Assembly (NCBI GenBank): GCA_027297485.1 | Contig: JAPUHZ010000475.1 | Location: 1 to 6,167 of the forward strand | Length of the DNA: 6,167 bases | Source: Deltaproteobacteria bacterium | GTDB taxonomy: Bacteria; Desulfobacterota_B; Binatia; UBA9968 | Reading direction: 5' to 3' | Shown here: positions 5,842 to 6,167 of the stretch, in pieces | Layout of the letters: each line of letters starts with the position of its first letter | How positions within the stretch are numbered: position 1 is the first letter of the stretch | Notes under the pieces: model-generated | What the model was told of the DNA's origin: nothing | The model's input: only the letters and a program-made list of their open reading frames with translations | Database searches by the model: none | Program-made: the position numbers and the translations under genes

Positions 5842-5997
5842 CTATTTTTGGAGAGGCCGGTCGTATTTACTTTCCGGCGGCGGTTCCTTTTGTGACTTTT
5901 CCTTTTTGTAATCGCCGACGATTCCCTTGACGGGGCAAGCCTTGAAAATTAGGCATTTTTCGCAACCGACGGCTAAAGCAATGGGGCAAAGCGTCAT
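5842..5997 (-). CDS. Small four-cysteine protein of unknown function
   Basis: A 51-residue protein starting at ATG 5997 with an excellent ribosome site, AAGGAG at 6005-6010, seven bases upstream. The N-terminal half, MTLCPIALAVGCEKCLIFKA followed by CPVKG, contains Cys4, Cys12, Cys15 and Cys21: a CxxC flanked by two CP pairs, spaced like a metal or iron-sulfur ligand set. The C-terminal half is lysine- and proline-rich and looks disordered. There is no signal peptide or clear membrane helix. I have the impression of similar short proteins in Desulfobacterota-like genomes but cannot name a family. It follows the stop of the preceding reading frame by one base, so it is probably translated by coupling and works with that gene's product. 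Zinc binding, 4Fe-4S binding or a carrier-type role are all possible. Confidence 0.7.
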   Translation of the reverse strand: MTLCPIALAVGCEKCLIFKACPVKGIVGDYKKEKSQKEPPPESKYDRPLQK

Positions 5998-5998
5998 C

Positions 5999-6167
5999 TT
6001 ATTTCTCCTTGTTAAGCGCTTGTTGCAAAGAGGGGGTTTTGGGGTCGTATCCCATGGCTAAAATTGAGTCTTGGAAGGTCAAATTAGGCGCATCATACAC
6101 CGTTGCTTACTTGATCACCTTGGTCGTTTCCAACAAGACCTCGGGGGTGCTCCTCAACCGCCAAGCT
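5999..6167 (-). pseudogene. C-terminal end of an unrecognised gene with an in-frame stop
   Basis: One reading frame enters from the right edge as WRLRSTPEVLLETTKVIK and stops at TAA (6107-6109). It then continues in the same frame as ATVYDAPNLTFQDSILAMGY, then DPKTPSLQQALNKEK and TAA (5999-6001). Both halves look like protein, and the second runs to exactly one base before the next gene's ATG, as a real gene end would. The simplest reading is one gene with a nonsense codon. The alternative is that the first TAA is the true end and a GTG or ATG within the second half starts a tiny gene of about 33 codons or fewer. I do not recognise the family from this short piece, and the gene is cut by the window edge. 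Confidence 0.45.

Noticed and set aside
5686..5895. Plus-strand 69-codon open frame
   Set aside because: No ribosome site or family-like sequence, and it overlaps the small cysteine protein gene, which has much better start signals.

Overview
This looks like bacterial chromosome of roughly 50% GC by eye, gene-dense, with GGAG-type ribosome sites and one near-consensus sigma-70 promoter. The gene set points to an environmental, possibly uncultured bacterium with an accessory metabolic region: a DUF983 protein, an archaeal/Thermotoga-type aspartate dehydrogenase, a GlcG/HbpS-like protein, VOC enzymes and a small four-cysteine protein. The flavour resembles Desulfobacterota or a related candidate phylum, but I cannot place it from sequence alone. 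No rRNA, tRNA, CRISPR array, transposase or phage gene was seen.

Left block, plus strand (1-2946). The window opens with a 70-base arm that is the reverse complement (69/70) of the start of a nucleotidyltransferase gene at 315, so a second, divergent copy of that gene start runs off the left edge. The 240-base spacer holds a possible small ORF that overlaps the nucleotidyltransferase start. Next come a DJ-1/PfpI protein (967-1575), a gutted methyltransferase (1538-1744), a 52-codon HAD-phosphatase N-terminus (1762-1920), a VOC protein split by a frameshift (1917-2338), and an intact DsbA/HCCA-isomerase-like thioredoxin-fold protein (2350-2946). They overlap or lie a few bases apart and read as one transcription unit with decayed members.

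Middle (2941-4302). A minus-strand DUF983 membrane protein converges on the previous gene with interleaved stop codons. It is divergent from nadX, an L-aspartate dehydrogenase that could feed iminoaspartate to NAD synthesis. A perfect 7+2+7 palindrome lies just before the nadX ribosome site.

Right block, minus strand (4353-6167). A promoter at 5575-5604 drives a VOC gene followed by a GlcG-like gene. The GlcG-like gene is cut near its C-terminus by a 180-bp MITE-like element (4432-4611) with about 20-bp imperfect terminal inverted repeats and a 4-bp target duplication. Removing the element and one duplicate restores the reading frame. Further right, a second minus-strand unit ends with a 51-residue protein with four cysteines, immediately preceded by the end of an unrecognised gene that carries an apparent in-frame stop.

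The main theme is decay and rearrangement: an inverted duplication, two gene relics, a frameshift, a MITE insertion and a nonsense codon, set among intact small-molecule enzymes. The best-supported new observation is the MITE and its clean, frame-restoring insertion into the GlcG-like gene. The least explained items are the inverted start-of-gene duplication and the small cysteine protein.
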